From Holothuria scabra (taxonomy: Eukaryota; Echinodermata; Holothuroidea; Aspidochirotida; Holothuriidae), in assembly GCA_037179385.1 (NCBI GenBank), contig CM074187.1, positions 62,001 to 126,000 on the forward strand: a DNA stretch of 64,000 nucleotides, in the 5' to 3' direction. This document shows positions 12,585 through 22,590 of this stretch, one piece after another. Made by a program: the position numbers and the translations under genes. Under the pieces are notes generated by a model, which worked only from the letters and a program-made list of their open reading frames with translations, was not told the origin of the DNA and did no database searches. Within the stretch, counting starts at the first letter, position 1. Each line of letters starts with the position of its first letter.

Positions 12585-13095
12585 GTCCTCCATCTCATTG
12601 GTCTTGCTTCTCATTGGCCCCCAGTGAGCTTTATTCTGATCATTAGCTCCCTGTCTCATTAATCTTCCTTTTCATAATTCCATCCCATTGGTCCCCTGTC
12701 CCTTTGGTTTATCCCCCTTTTCATTATTCCATCCTGTTGGTACCCTGTCCCTTTGGTCCCTCCTCTCATTGGGATTAAGGTAAGTGGTTAGGGTTGCAGG
12801 TCAGTGTTATGGGTTAGGGTTAGAGTTAGGGGATATGGTTAGAATTAGGGAACACAATCACTTGAAAACCTGATATGGGGGACTAATGATATGAGGGAGC
12901 CAATGAGATGGGGGGCCAGTGAGACAGGACTAAAGACATTATGGACATCTTCTATGGTTTACCCCACTGTGGACTGTTGTTACTGGTGGCATGGGGATCC
13001 AATGAGATGGGGGAAAATTAAGTTGTGGAACTAATAAATTGAGGACTACAGACATTACCTACATCTTTTTAGCCCCACTGCGGACTGTCTTGCAA
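12585..13095. repeat. Dyad of CATTGG/CCAATG words around TTAGGG-like core
   Basis: The left part (12588-12780) repeats CATCTCATTGG-like words; the right part (12877-13010) repeats the inverse GGAGCCAATGAGATGGGG; the middle (12779-12850) contains GGTTAGGGTTAG-like hexamers. A direct repeat of about 45 bp (GACATTA..CCCCACTG-GGACTGT) occurs near 12933 and 13044. It looks like a foldback or degenerate satellite in the channel intron. Confidence 0.6.
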
Positions 13096-13250
13096 AATTT
13101 CAAATGTCACTGGTATGAGAGTAAAGTTTTCATCAGCAAAGAAAATTTTTCATATTACTTAGCTCTTAGTTTGAAAGCTTGTTCAAGATTTTCAACCATC
13201 CTATCGATGTTTGAGTTGATACTTTGTCTGCATTTTTTATTTTTTACCAG

Positions 13251-13427
13251 GATAAATATGTCCTATGGAGTCTCATTTTCCAGTGTCTAATGGTAGTGCA
13301 AAATGCTGTTGCAGTGGTCTTCCAGAGAAGAAATACATCAGACATATTTGACTATGTATGTATGGGAGTCCTTGGGGGTTTTGTTCTGATTGGAAATGTC
13401 ATTTTCATCATAACAGGGCTGTATAGG
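13251..13427 (+). CDS. Channel gene exon: M3, very short loop, M4
   Basis: Acceptor tttttaccag, donor GTGAGT, 59 codons, phase 0 at both ends. It encodes DKYVLWSLIFQCLMVVQNAV (M3), the short loop QRRNTSDIFDY, and VCMGVLGGFVLIGNVIFIIT (M4). The Asp-Lys-Tyr that completes the SYLTLLDKY motif joins exactly across the splice. Typical animal receptors have 70 to over 200 residues between M3 and M4; here there are about 11, as in bacterial homologues. Confidence 0.9.
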
Positions 13428-13894
13428 GTGAGTTTGCATTAAGTGACATTTCAATGTTATTTTTTATTTACTAAGTTATTAGCTCTCATATCAACTTTTA
13501 TGGAGTCTAGCATCAACATGGCTTCATGTAGTGATATTGTCATTGCAAAATATAAAAGGTTTAAATATTCTCAAAATGCAAGCAAGGTCCTGTCAGGTTT
13601 AACTAACAAAAATTAGTGCCCATATTTTGAAATTGTTGAGAGAAGTCTCACTTTGTGCTCTTCTAGTAAATTCATTATTTAAAGTAATGGCCAAAGTAAT
13701 GGGTGATGGCTTTGAAATCTTTCTGGAGCTATTATGTCCTTACTTTTACTATACCTAACTTCCAGCATATTTAAAGCCTTTGTAGGTTCTTTGAAGCTAC
13801 TATAAACATTCAAACTTGTTTGTAAATTTGGGCATAAAAAATGTCTGCAGTGGGAAGAGTTTAGACTATCATTATTTTGAAATGAGGCACTGAA

Positions 13895-14035
13895 TTTCCC
13901 TTGTGGGTTTTCCCAAGTGCAATGGCAGTAGGTTCTGTTTTTAATGTCTTTAGTATGACCCGGCCAGGACTCAAACTCCCAACCTCCTGATCTCAGTCTG
14001 ATGATCTGCACTTGACCGTGCAGTCGATTTCCAGG
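13895..14035 (-). mobile_element. tRNA-derived SINE fragment
   Basis: In reverse complement the sequence GTCATACTAAAGACATTAAA, then GAACCTACTGCCATTG, matches the body of the SINE copies at 33597 and 19205. A degenerate B-box-like GAGTTTGAGTCC lies near its 5' side. The copy is truncated. Confidence 0.65.
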
Positions 14036-14206
14036 CCTGGAAAAGCCATGGCATATTGTAAAATTGACAGAAGTCATGGAAAAGTCATTCAATTTAGAGG
14101 GCTTTCATTAATTCTTCTTTCACATAAGAGTTGCCTGTCAGTCATAATATGCAAAGGGTATTTGACTGCTAGTAATAACTTTCAAAGCCTATTTAACGCC
14201 CAATAG

Positions 14207-15474
14207 AAATTTTCAAATTGTATTTACGTAATTGTTTACTTATTAACACACATATTTTGGGTAGATGCCCACTGTTGAACAAGATGTTTCTTGATTGGCT
14301 GTTGCCATTATATTGTATGGATTGTATTCTTTGTTCGGGTCAGGGATTAGGTTAGGGATTACGGTTATTGTTAGCCAGTTGGGAGATTTCTTGTTAAGCA
14401 GTGCACACAGCCCCTATATTTCAGGCACAGTAGACAACGTACCTCAGCCTATCAGCTGCATCTTAAGACTGTATATAGACCTTACAGTTACAGTGTCAAA
14501 TGCATGCCATAGGGTGCGTCTGTATACAACATACTTAACGCCATTATTACTGTACCCGTGTCTCCTGATTATGCAACAGGCAGGGATCCAAAGGGCGGCT
14601 TTTACGGCCTCAGCCTTCCCTTTTTTACCAGATCAACAATAAAATATAATTATAGCAGTGTAACTCCCGCAGTTCCCTGTTTTCTTGTAAGTCAGCCCCC
14701 CCCCCCCTTTTTAGAAATGTCAGGATACATGCCTGTGCAATAAGCATTTTCAGAACCCAGAAGTCTTGCAGTATGAGAATGTTTGAGCTCTTGCCTTTCA
14801 GTACCACAATGTTGCAGTGTCACAACTGTTTTATCAATGTTAGCGAAAAATATTCATTGTCAAAATAGGTTTTAAATTGCCTAACAGCAAGCAAAGTGGA
14901 GAAGTCTCATGCTGTGTTACAAACACCTCCAACAAGATATGCAGATCCAGTCAAAGGCCAATTACTGTAGTACACAGTTATTACATTTGGACTAAAAAAC
15001 TGTAGGTGTGGGTAATACGAGAAATGTGATATTCACATGCTGTTTGATTCGGCATGGTTACGTGCTGTTCATGCACGCTGTCAATACAACAGTATGTGTG
15101 ACATAGAAGTGATACAGTAAATATGTTTGGAGTTGGAATAGACAATACAGTACAGAGACTGATATATGTGATGTTAGAATAGATTGGCTTGGAGTAGAGT
15201 GAAACTATTAAGGACTGAGTACATTAAGGACTGTGTACAGAATTACGCAGTGGGGTTCAAGCAATCTGTATTTGACATACAGTACATTGCAAAAAGTGAC
15301 ACATACAAGTAATAAGGATGGCTTTTTGCTTTCAAACTCTGATGTGTATTTGATTCCTTATCTCACTTTTTTATTCGAACTTCCAAATGTGCAGAATACA
15401 CAAATACACTAATGAAAGCCCTGAATTTTGTTTCAATTCTTTACAAGGAAATGAAGTACTCATTTATTGTTCCT
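14207..15474. other. Channel gene intron
   Basis: Contains a few TTAGGGATTA-type words at about 14338-14370 and a C homopolymer near 14695-14707. No coding or mobile feature is recognised. Confidence 0.4.
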
Positions 15475-16200
15475 TGCCGAAGGCAGGCAAGGAATCTATG
15501 CCATGGTGATGTGATGTGGATGTATGTGTGTGTGTGTGTGTGCGACTCCCGCTTGTAAACACCATATCTCCGAGAGATCTCATACTTGGCATGTAGATTG
15601 CCCACAATGAGTAGATGATCCCTATTGTTTTTGGTGGAGTTCAAAGGTCATTTGGGGTCACCAGAGGTCAAATGGTAAATACCTTGGAAATTGCTTGTAA
15701 ACACGATATCTCCTGAAGGAAAAATGGGAGTGATCTCATGCTTACCATGCAGATTGCTTATATTGAGTAGATGATCCCTATCGATTTTGGTGGATGTCAA
15801 AGGTCATATGGGGTCACCGGAGGTGAAAAGGTCAAAACCCCGTAAACACTGTATATCAAGAAGGGTAACCGTGAGGGATCGCATACATAGCATGTAGATT
15901 GCCTAAATTAAGTAGATGATGCCCATTGTTTTTGGTGGAGGTCAAAGGTCATTTGGGGTCACCAGAGGTCACAACATTAAAACCTTGTAAACACTTTAGC
16001 TCAAGAAGGGTAACTATGAGAGATCTTATACTTACCATGTGGATTGCCCGTATTGAGTAGATGATCCCCATTATTTTGGTGGAGGTCAAAGGTCATTTAG
16101 GATCACCAGAGGTCAAAACATCAAAACCTTTTAAACAAGTTACATCTCAAGAGGGGTAACTGTGAGGGATATTTGGCATGGATATGCTGATTTTGCCACA
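15475..16200 (+). repeat. About 145-bp minisatellite with AGGTCAAAGGTCA motifs
   Basis: AGATGATCC-like landmarks at about 15613, 15769, 15914 and 16058 give spacings of 156, 145 and 144 bp. Each unit carries a spaced pair or triplet of AGGTCA half-sites (AGGTCAAAGGTCA exactly near 15939 and 16084, plus GGGTCACCAGAGGTCA). A GT microsatellite (about 15520-15542) precedes it. Confidence 0.85.
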
Positions 16201-16639
16201 AGTAGGTCTATAAAAAGATTTTCATGAAACTTATTTTCTACTGTTTAATGGAAGTGCCTGCAGTATCTGTGTCTGGACAACGACACACCAACACGAATGT
16301 GTTATATTGTGTCATACTCTACAAATACTGTTCAAGTCCTCCAGTTTAATCACCTCTTGCAACAGGTGGGGAATACTGTGGGCATATTCTGCTACCCCGA
16401 GACCACAGGGGGACTGGAACATGAGAGTTCAAACAAAGACTGTATGAAGGTCATTTGGGGCCATAGTTTCAAAATACTGGAGAAGGCTTCTGTGCACACA
16501 AAGCAGGGGACTGTTCAGACTTCATAAGTGCTCTATTTTTGATAAAAAATAAACATGTTTATCTCTTTATCAAGTTATTAGACCCAATAAAATACAATTT
16601 GTTACCTGCAGCATCATATCTGTTTGGGAGTATTCTCTT

Positions 16640-16910
16640 GTTTGTTGAGGTAAAAGGTTATTTGGGGTCACAAAAGGTCAAAACTTTGTAAACATGATAT
16701 TTAAAGGAGGACAACTGTGAGTGATCTCATACTTATCTTGTGAATTGCTCAAATTTCGATGGCCATGTGTAGTAGGGTAGGTGATCCCTATTGTTTTACG
16801 TGGAGGTGAAGATTCATTTGGGTAACAAGATTTCAAAAGGTTTTGACCTTGCTTACATGATATCTCAAGTAGGATAACTGTGTGGGATCTCATGCTTTTC
16901 ATGTGGGCGA
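16640..16910 (+). repeat. Minisatellite fragment of the 145-bp family
   Basis: About two diverged units with GTTTATTTGGGGTCAC-like words, AAAAGGTCAAAAC, GTAAACATGATAT and TGATCTCATACTT, colinear with the array at 15475-16200. Confidence 0.7.
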
Positions 16911-17525
16911 TTCATGTTAATATAGCAAAGAATCACTATAGCCTTTTAGCTTTCTAGTTTGTCCTTATTGTCACTTTGTTAAAGTTTTATCAAACCTCCA
17001 TTAGGCATAAGGTTGCCTCTTTACAATTTATGCCCACCACCCCACTTTTTGTTGAAAATGTGATTTACAGCAAGGTCAACCCGACTTCCTATTATCAGCT
17101 TTCTGTCAATAGTAGCTGCCATGTCCAGCACTATGTAAACAAAGCGTCCCACTGAAAACCTCATTCATGAACTAGGCAGAGACTGTTTATTCAGCAGACC
17201 AGGACAATAGACGTATCTCTTTGGACACATGTAAGCTGGTTGTGCTGGCACTAAAGCATTATGAATTGTGTAAACAAACAGTGATCAGAGTGCATAGAGG
17301 TAGCTTATGCCTAATTTCAGATATAATTTGGTCATGAAATAGTCATATTAAAGCCATGAATTAACCATGGAAAAGTTATGAAATAAGCTTTCTTAAGGTG
17401 GTGCAAGAACCCTGGGAACACTTCATTTGCCTTCATTATCTTCAGTGAATGTGTGAATGTGTGCCAGCTGTATTACACTGTTGTAGTATGTTATACATGC
17501 ATCTCACTGTATTTTTCATTTGCAG
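16911..17525. other. Channel gene intron
   Basis: No feature recognised apart from the 3' splice site at 17524-17525. Confidence 0.4.
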
Positions 17526-17573
17526 AATAACAAGGCCAGTGAGAAATTGAATAGATTGACAAGGCAATACCTA
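17526..17573 (+). CDS. Channel gene micro-exon: start of C-terminal tail
   Basis: A 48-base exon between tttgcag and GTAAGT, encoding NNKASEKLNRLTRQYL in phase 0. It directly follows M4 and is polar and probably helical. It is too short for ordinary gene finders; support comes from perfect splice signals, compatible phase on both sides and hydrophilic composition. Confidence 0.7.
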
Positions 17574-18153
17574 GTAAGTGAATACAATTCCACATTTCAT
17601 TTTTGTATACTGCAATTTTATATCACCTTCACGGAAATAAAACAATAGCAGGAATTGATTTCAAATTACATAGCTAAACTGGTGCATCCTGTGTATTCAG
17701 CTAGTAACAGGTGCATTATTTGAAGAAAAATGTAGTCATTGTTGCAGTATTGCAATTAGAATACTTCCATCGTTTCCTTTTTCAAAGCATTTAATTAGCA
17801 CTTAATGCTGAAACACAGCTTCAAACTTCTACCATATCTGTCAGAGAGATACTACATGTCCAATGTACCTCATTTTTTTCACTTCCTGAAAGCTTTTCCT
17901 TTGACTTGAACTCTTTGTGTGATTAGTATACTAACTAAGTGGGAGACACTTGAAGGCAGAAATTCAGAGGTATCAGGGTGGGAATAGGGGGTGATGTATT
18001 CTTCTCACATTCTGTAACTGCCCCCATTGATTATAACATTTCTCCACAATATCTTTTGTTTGAAGCTGGGACTTTTATCTCTGTTTGACCTTAAGGAACT
18101 CTACACACTAGTACTATTTTTTCAGTATTGTTTATCTTGGTTTTTGTGTAAAG

Positions 18154-18345
18154 GATTTGTGTGAAGACATAAACCAGAGGTGGCACACTAGACAGCAGAG
18201 GAAGAGAGACAGAGATAAAGCTTTGGCAAATCCAGGTGAGATGCCTGCCTCTGAAAAACCATCTCAGTCATCTTCAAGTGCATCTATAAAGAAAAACCAG
18301 GTGGCACCATCTAAGGAGGAAAATGGAATTGAGCTGAAAATCCAG
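18154..18345 (+). CDS. Channel gene exon: charged Ser-rich C-terminal tail
   Basis: Sixty-four codons in phase 0 between gtaaag and GTAAAC. It encodes DLCEDINQRWHTRQQRKRDR, then a low-complexity stretch with PSQSSSSASIKKNQ and GIELKIQ. Many basic residues and serines give a probably disordered segment. Nothing in it resembles a known domain. It continues the micro-exon at 17526 in frame. Confidence 0.75.
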
Positions 18346-19204
18346 GTAAACTAATGTAAGTTTTATATATGACTTTTTTCTCCACATGAAATGCTCGCAA
18401 TTAAGATTTTATTTGCAAAAAACTTTGGCATTTTAATGAATAATGAAAATTGGCTTAATGGTGATTGGTTGACCAAGAATCAAGCTTACAGCTAGACTTT
18501 GAACTTTCCAGCTTCACTTTTCATCCTTCTTTCTGCCTTTAATGATGTATCACTTTCCTCAGATACCCCATCCAGTTTGAGACTATTTATTTGATGCTTA
18601 GGACTTTCAACATTGAAAAGGAAACTTTCATTTGGTTGTCTGCTCTTTCTGCTTAAAATTGCACTCATCATCCATTTTATGACTTCTCAAGAGAAGAAAA
18701 CATCTCATCTGATGAGTGTTATACTCAAACTTTTATCTTGGATAGTAGTAAAAATTGCCTCCTTGTAACCTCCTGAAAAGGAGACTGAGTATCCAGTCCC
18801 AGCCTCCCCCCCCCCCCCTTTAGAAAAAACTCTTGTGCAACCTGATGGGACTTACAGAACTTTGAGGTACTATTGTGAACCTTTCTTTGCATACACCAAT
18901 TCAAAAAGGTACCAGTCAGAAGTGCTGATCTTCTACATGAACTTTATCTTCATAAAATGAGGTTTTGCTGTTGGTATCTCTTGGTGAAGGTTGTAAATTT
19001 TGTTTTACTTTTGTGAACTTTGAACCCAATCACAAGTTTAATGATTACACTTTTTGTGTCAAGTTGGTATTTTATTATTTCACAGAGCATTAAAATCTTA
19101 ACACTTGTACTTTCAACCTTCATCTATGTTTCTTGTTAAGAAACACAAATAAACCAAAGCATGCTGCCATGTGTGCAGTTTTATACCTCTCACCCCTGTG
19201 TGCA
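18346..19204. other. Channel gene intron
   Basis: AT-rich with a C homopolymer near 18806-18820. No coding or repeat boundary is recognised before the SINE. Confidence 0.4.
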
Positions 19205-19460
19205 GTTTTACACCTCTTACAAGTCTGGTCTAATTAATGGTAAGAGCATCTGCCACTCACGCGGAAGGCCCAGGTTGACTTCCCAGGTCAAGTCATACCA
19301 AAGGCTCTAAAAAAGGAACCTACTGCCATTGTGCCTGATGCTCTGCATGAGCAATGGAGTAGGGAAAACAAGCCAGTGAGCCACAACTGGAAAAGGGGCC
19401 GTGGCTGGCTCGACTTGAACCAATAGGTTGGAAGCTGGACGGTAAAACTCTGTCTAACTT
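19205..19460 (+). mobile_element. tRNA-derived SINE, near full length, decayed
   Basis: Shares with the 33597 copy the words TCACGCGGAAGGCC, CCCAGGTC-AGTCATACCAAA and ATGGAGTAGGGAAAACAAGC, and with 35547 the tail GGCTCGACTTGAACCA and TAGGTTGGAA. The A and B boxes are degenerate here. It lies in the last intron of the channel gene. Confidence 0.8.
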
Positions 19461-19774
19461 ACTCACAAATCAGTACCATATTTCATGCAATGTGCTGACA
19501 CTGCAGTTTCTTGAATTATAGGCTTGAAAAAAATGGCATCCAAATTGAACTAGATCACCCCACTGTCCTTTTTTATGGCTGGCTCATCTTAATCATATTA
19601 CTTTTTGTTGCCATCCTTTGATCAATTCTTAAATTCAGTGCATATTTTACAAAAATCATGCTTTAGAAAAGTAAAAACTCAGTGTCTTAAAGTAAATTTG
19701 AAGTGACTGCGTAATTCCTTTCAATACCATTCTTCATCTCATTGTGTGTTTATATCCTTACTTTGATTTTTCAG

Positions 19775-19813
19775 ACAAATCCAGCAACTTTTACAAGTGA
19801 AAAGGAGACTTAA
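19775..19813 (+). CDS. Channel gene terminal coding exon
   Basis: Acceptor gatttttcag, then TNPATFTSEKET and TAA. Phase 0 fits the exon ending at 18345. It is short, so it rests on the splice signal, phase and total length divisible by three. A different acceptor at 22314 is also phase-compatible, so alternative 3' ends are possible. Confidence 0.6.
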   Translation, partial: TNPATFTSEKET

Positions 19814-22313
19814 AAGTAGACTTGTTGTCCTATCAAGGTTAAATTTCATGACATTCAACAAGCCTATCCCTGTTGCCTACTTTTTGCTGCACTGGTAAGG
19901 ATGTGTCAAGCTGCCTCAAGTTGACTTAACCTTGTAATATCATTCCAAGTTTTTACATGGAATTGTAGGATATCCATCTTGGAGAAAGTTGACTTTCACC
20001 AAAGTTGTAAGAATTTTTCTTGTTGCACCTCATGTGCATGTTAATCTGCCAGCTTTAATTCTATATAAAACATCGGGGTCATAGCAGAGATGTCATATAA
20101 ATGCCATACATGCAGTATGAATACCATAAACAGTAGAAACCTAACACTTCTAATGAATGTTAATGAATTTGATGGTAAATTGGTATCATAAAAAATGGCT
20201 AAAAACCTAGTTTTAAGATGAATGGAACAACAGGTTAGGTACATTTGAGGGTAAATGTACCTCAAGTGTTCCTTTGAGGCATCTTGCAGAACTTGAATTA
20301 CTCCTCCCTTACAGAAAGTCTTCTTATGTCAGGTTCATTATACATGACAGTAGGTCAATGATGTACACCAAACTTGCTCTGATCTGTAGTTGAATGTTAC
20401 TCTGTTGTACACATAACTGTTATTTGAAACCCAAAATGAACTGCATGGGGACTTTGTTCTGTGCTTTATGTCCAAACTGGTTTATGTGGCAGGAAATCTG
20501 TTTTCTGTTTGAGAAGTTCTGCATGTGCCCTTTCTGTCTCCTCTCCCCCAAGTTTTTGTTGATTTAAGAGCAAATACTTGTAATGTTTGCAAATTAGAGA
20601 AGAGTACCAGGACAAACACTCCTGCCCACCTTGTTGGAATGTCTTCCCATATGTTATGCTGATGTAAATACGCTTATACATCTGAAACCCTCAGAGTAGG
20701 CTATAAGGTTTTGGAAGTTCTTATTTTTAGACACATTTTGGTAGTATTAGGTGTAAAGGTTATAGAATCATGGAAGCTTAGATATCAATATGGACTTGTT
20801 ACTAGGTATTTCCCCTTAATTTATCTAATTTAACTTGCAAACATTCACTTTTTCATTACGTAAAATGTCATGGCCATCAGTTCATATCAAAGGTTTCAAA
20901 TCTTTGGCAGTGCTAATATCATGAAGCTTCCATCATGCCAGCAGTATGTTCAAAGGTATGTTTGCAATAGACGAGAGCAATTATGAAATCTTACTATACT
21001 TCTGCATTATGTACCCTCAGTCTAACATGTGGATAGGATGGTAGTTAATTTGTATATATTTGCTATATCTAGAAAGTTGATATAATTTCATATTTTAGTA
21101 ACAAGAGCATGTTGGATGTGGTATTGCAACTCCTGTGAAAGCAATCACATATTGTTAATGTTGTAACACAGTGTGCAAAACAGTTGACCCTACAAGACTG
21201 AATGTTTACAAAACAAAGGTTGGCAAAACTGAAAATACAATGGTCCACCAAAAAGTGTCAGCAAGACCTAAATGAGAAAATGAAATAAAAACTGCCCCTA
21301 CACTGGCAAGATTAGAGCTGTTTATAGGAATTTCCTTTTTACTGTTTCAGCCTCCAAAAACTAGTGTTTACTTATGTTTGCTTCTGCAAACCTTTGCACA
21401 CATTTTTGGTTTTAAAAAACCCTTTCACATTTTGTCTTGAACATTTTCATTTTCAATCTCACCAAAGTTTTTCTTTTGGGTCTGACAGACCTTTTTCATT
21501 TACATAAATCTAGTCTCGCAGACCTTTGGTCTACAGAACATTTAGTCCTGTGGAATGCCAGCTGTAGAATGCCACCTGTGAAAAAAATTGAGAGGTTTGT
21601 CTCAATGCAGAAAAATCTTTGCTCAGTAGCACTTGACTATAAGAGTGGTGCCAATCTCTCAATAACTGTGGGTGGGGCAGCAATTTATGGTCCCATAAAA
21701 GTGACACTTTCTAAAAGGGACTCAAACAAATTAGATATTCTGTGTGTGACAAATTTGGGTTTTAACTGGAAACAGCTTCATGAAAGCAAAAACTTGAAAA
21801 TTTCTTGATGGTGACCAATCTTTTCCATCATGAGGCCATTACATTCACCACACACTGGCTACACCCCATGTTGATGTGAGTTGGTTAAATGCATTCCCCA
21901 TCTATACTTAGCTTAGCCAATATGAATCATGCTGTAATGTTATGATAGCATATTAATTTATTTTGGGAATGTAGAAACTGAATTGGAAAACAAATATTTA
22001 AAAATGTGTTTTTACCTTTTCATTTTTTATTCACTTTCTTCAACACATTTAAAAGTAAACATTAGAGATTCCTCTTTGAAAATTACACAAATTTAAAAAC
22101 TCTTTAATTAAGATGAATGCTTGTACTTAAAAAATCCTGTTATTTGTATATGTACTTAAACACATGAGTTGGCACATTGGAGATCACATTTCAAAGAATC
22201 ATGAAAGCCAGAGGTATCCAATGTTGTTTGATGACTAAACATTAAGATATAACATGATAATTAATCACAATCTTCCTGTACATTATTTTTACATGTCGGC
22301 TTTTATTCTCCAG
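19814..22313. other. 3' flank of the channel gene
   Basis: Probable 3' untranslated region and intergenic sequence. An AATAAA at about 21284-21289 is a possible polyadenylation signal, about 1.47 kb after the stop. The open frame 21437-21808 (123 codons) has no recognisable family. Confidence 0.4.
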
Positions 22314-22430
22314 ATAAATCCAAGTATGCAAATGATGGTGAGCTTAGTTTTGTTCATGGGGGCCATCAGCATGTATTATGTTTGTGTACCTGTAGCATTA
22401 AAAGTTTTCTTGAGTGTCTATGTTAGATGA
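22314..22430 (+). CDS. Candidate alternative terminal exon encoding a hydrophobic segment
   Basis: A good acceptor (ttttattctccag) is followed by 38 codons and TGA. The peptide begins INPSMQMMV, continues SLVLFMGAISMYYVC and ends SVYVR: one probable membrane helix. It is phase-compatible with the channel exon ending at 18345, so splicing from that exon would replace the TNPATFTSEKET end with a membrane-inserting end. It could equally be a chance frame or part of an unseen gene. No family is recognised. Confidence 0.3.
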   Translation: MNPSMQMMVSLVLFMGAISMYYVCVPVALKVFLSVYVR

Positions 22431-22465
22431 GGTTTATAGCTCAGTTTCAAACCAATTGGTTTATG

Positions 22466-22590
22466 CCAGGTCAGCAGTGGCATTTTTACAGCTGTAGCAC
22501 ATTGGCTTGTTTTGCCTACTCCATTGCTTGTGCTGAGCACCAAGCACAATGACAGTAGGTTCCACTTTTTAAAGTCTTCAGTCTGACTGA
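22466..22590 (-). mobile_element. tRNA-derived SINE fragment
   Basis: In reverse complement it contains AGACTTTAAAAAGTGGAACC, then TACTGTCATTGTGCTTGG and CAATGGAGTAGGCAAAACAA, matching the SINE body at 19205 and 33597. The tRNA head is missing. Confidence 0.7.

Larger units (their letters stand above)
4830..19813 (+). other. Pentameric ligand-gated ion channel subunit gene, 3' part (7 exons)
   Basis: Seven exons (4830-4929, 7248-7405, 9350-9505, 13251-13427, 17526-17573, 18154-18345, 19775-19813) join through GT-AG sites into 290 uninterrupted codons including the stop. Residues are numbered from the first codon seen. Residues 1-77 are the second half of the extracellular ligand-binding domain, ending in the HVQRKPAYYMYNV strand before M1. 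M1 is about 78-98, the pore helix M2 about 107-127 (RLSVTVTLLLTAVAFKFVV), the M2-M3 link is SSSLPTISYLTLL, M3 is about 141-162 and M4 about 174-195. The M3-M4 loop is only about 11 residues and a charged, Ser-rich tail of about 92 residues follows M4. The family is a neurotransmitter-type plasma-membrane ion channel working as a pentamer. Asp106 before Arg107 at the start of M2 would favour cations (inference). Signal peptide, Cys-loop and N-terminal strands lie outside the window. The ligand is unknown. Confidence 0.85.

Noticed and set aside
12779..12850. True telomere or chromosome end
   Set aside because: Hexamers are few, irregular and embedded in an intron flanked by exons of one gene.
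13679..14092. 137-codon - strand frame
   Set aside because: Overlaps a SINE fragment and has no domain resemblance.
21437..21808. 123-codon open frame on the + strand
   Set aside because: No family motif, ordinary AT-rich composition, no splice or start context; consistent with chance.
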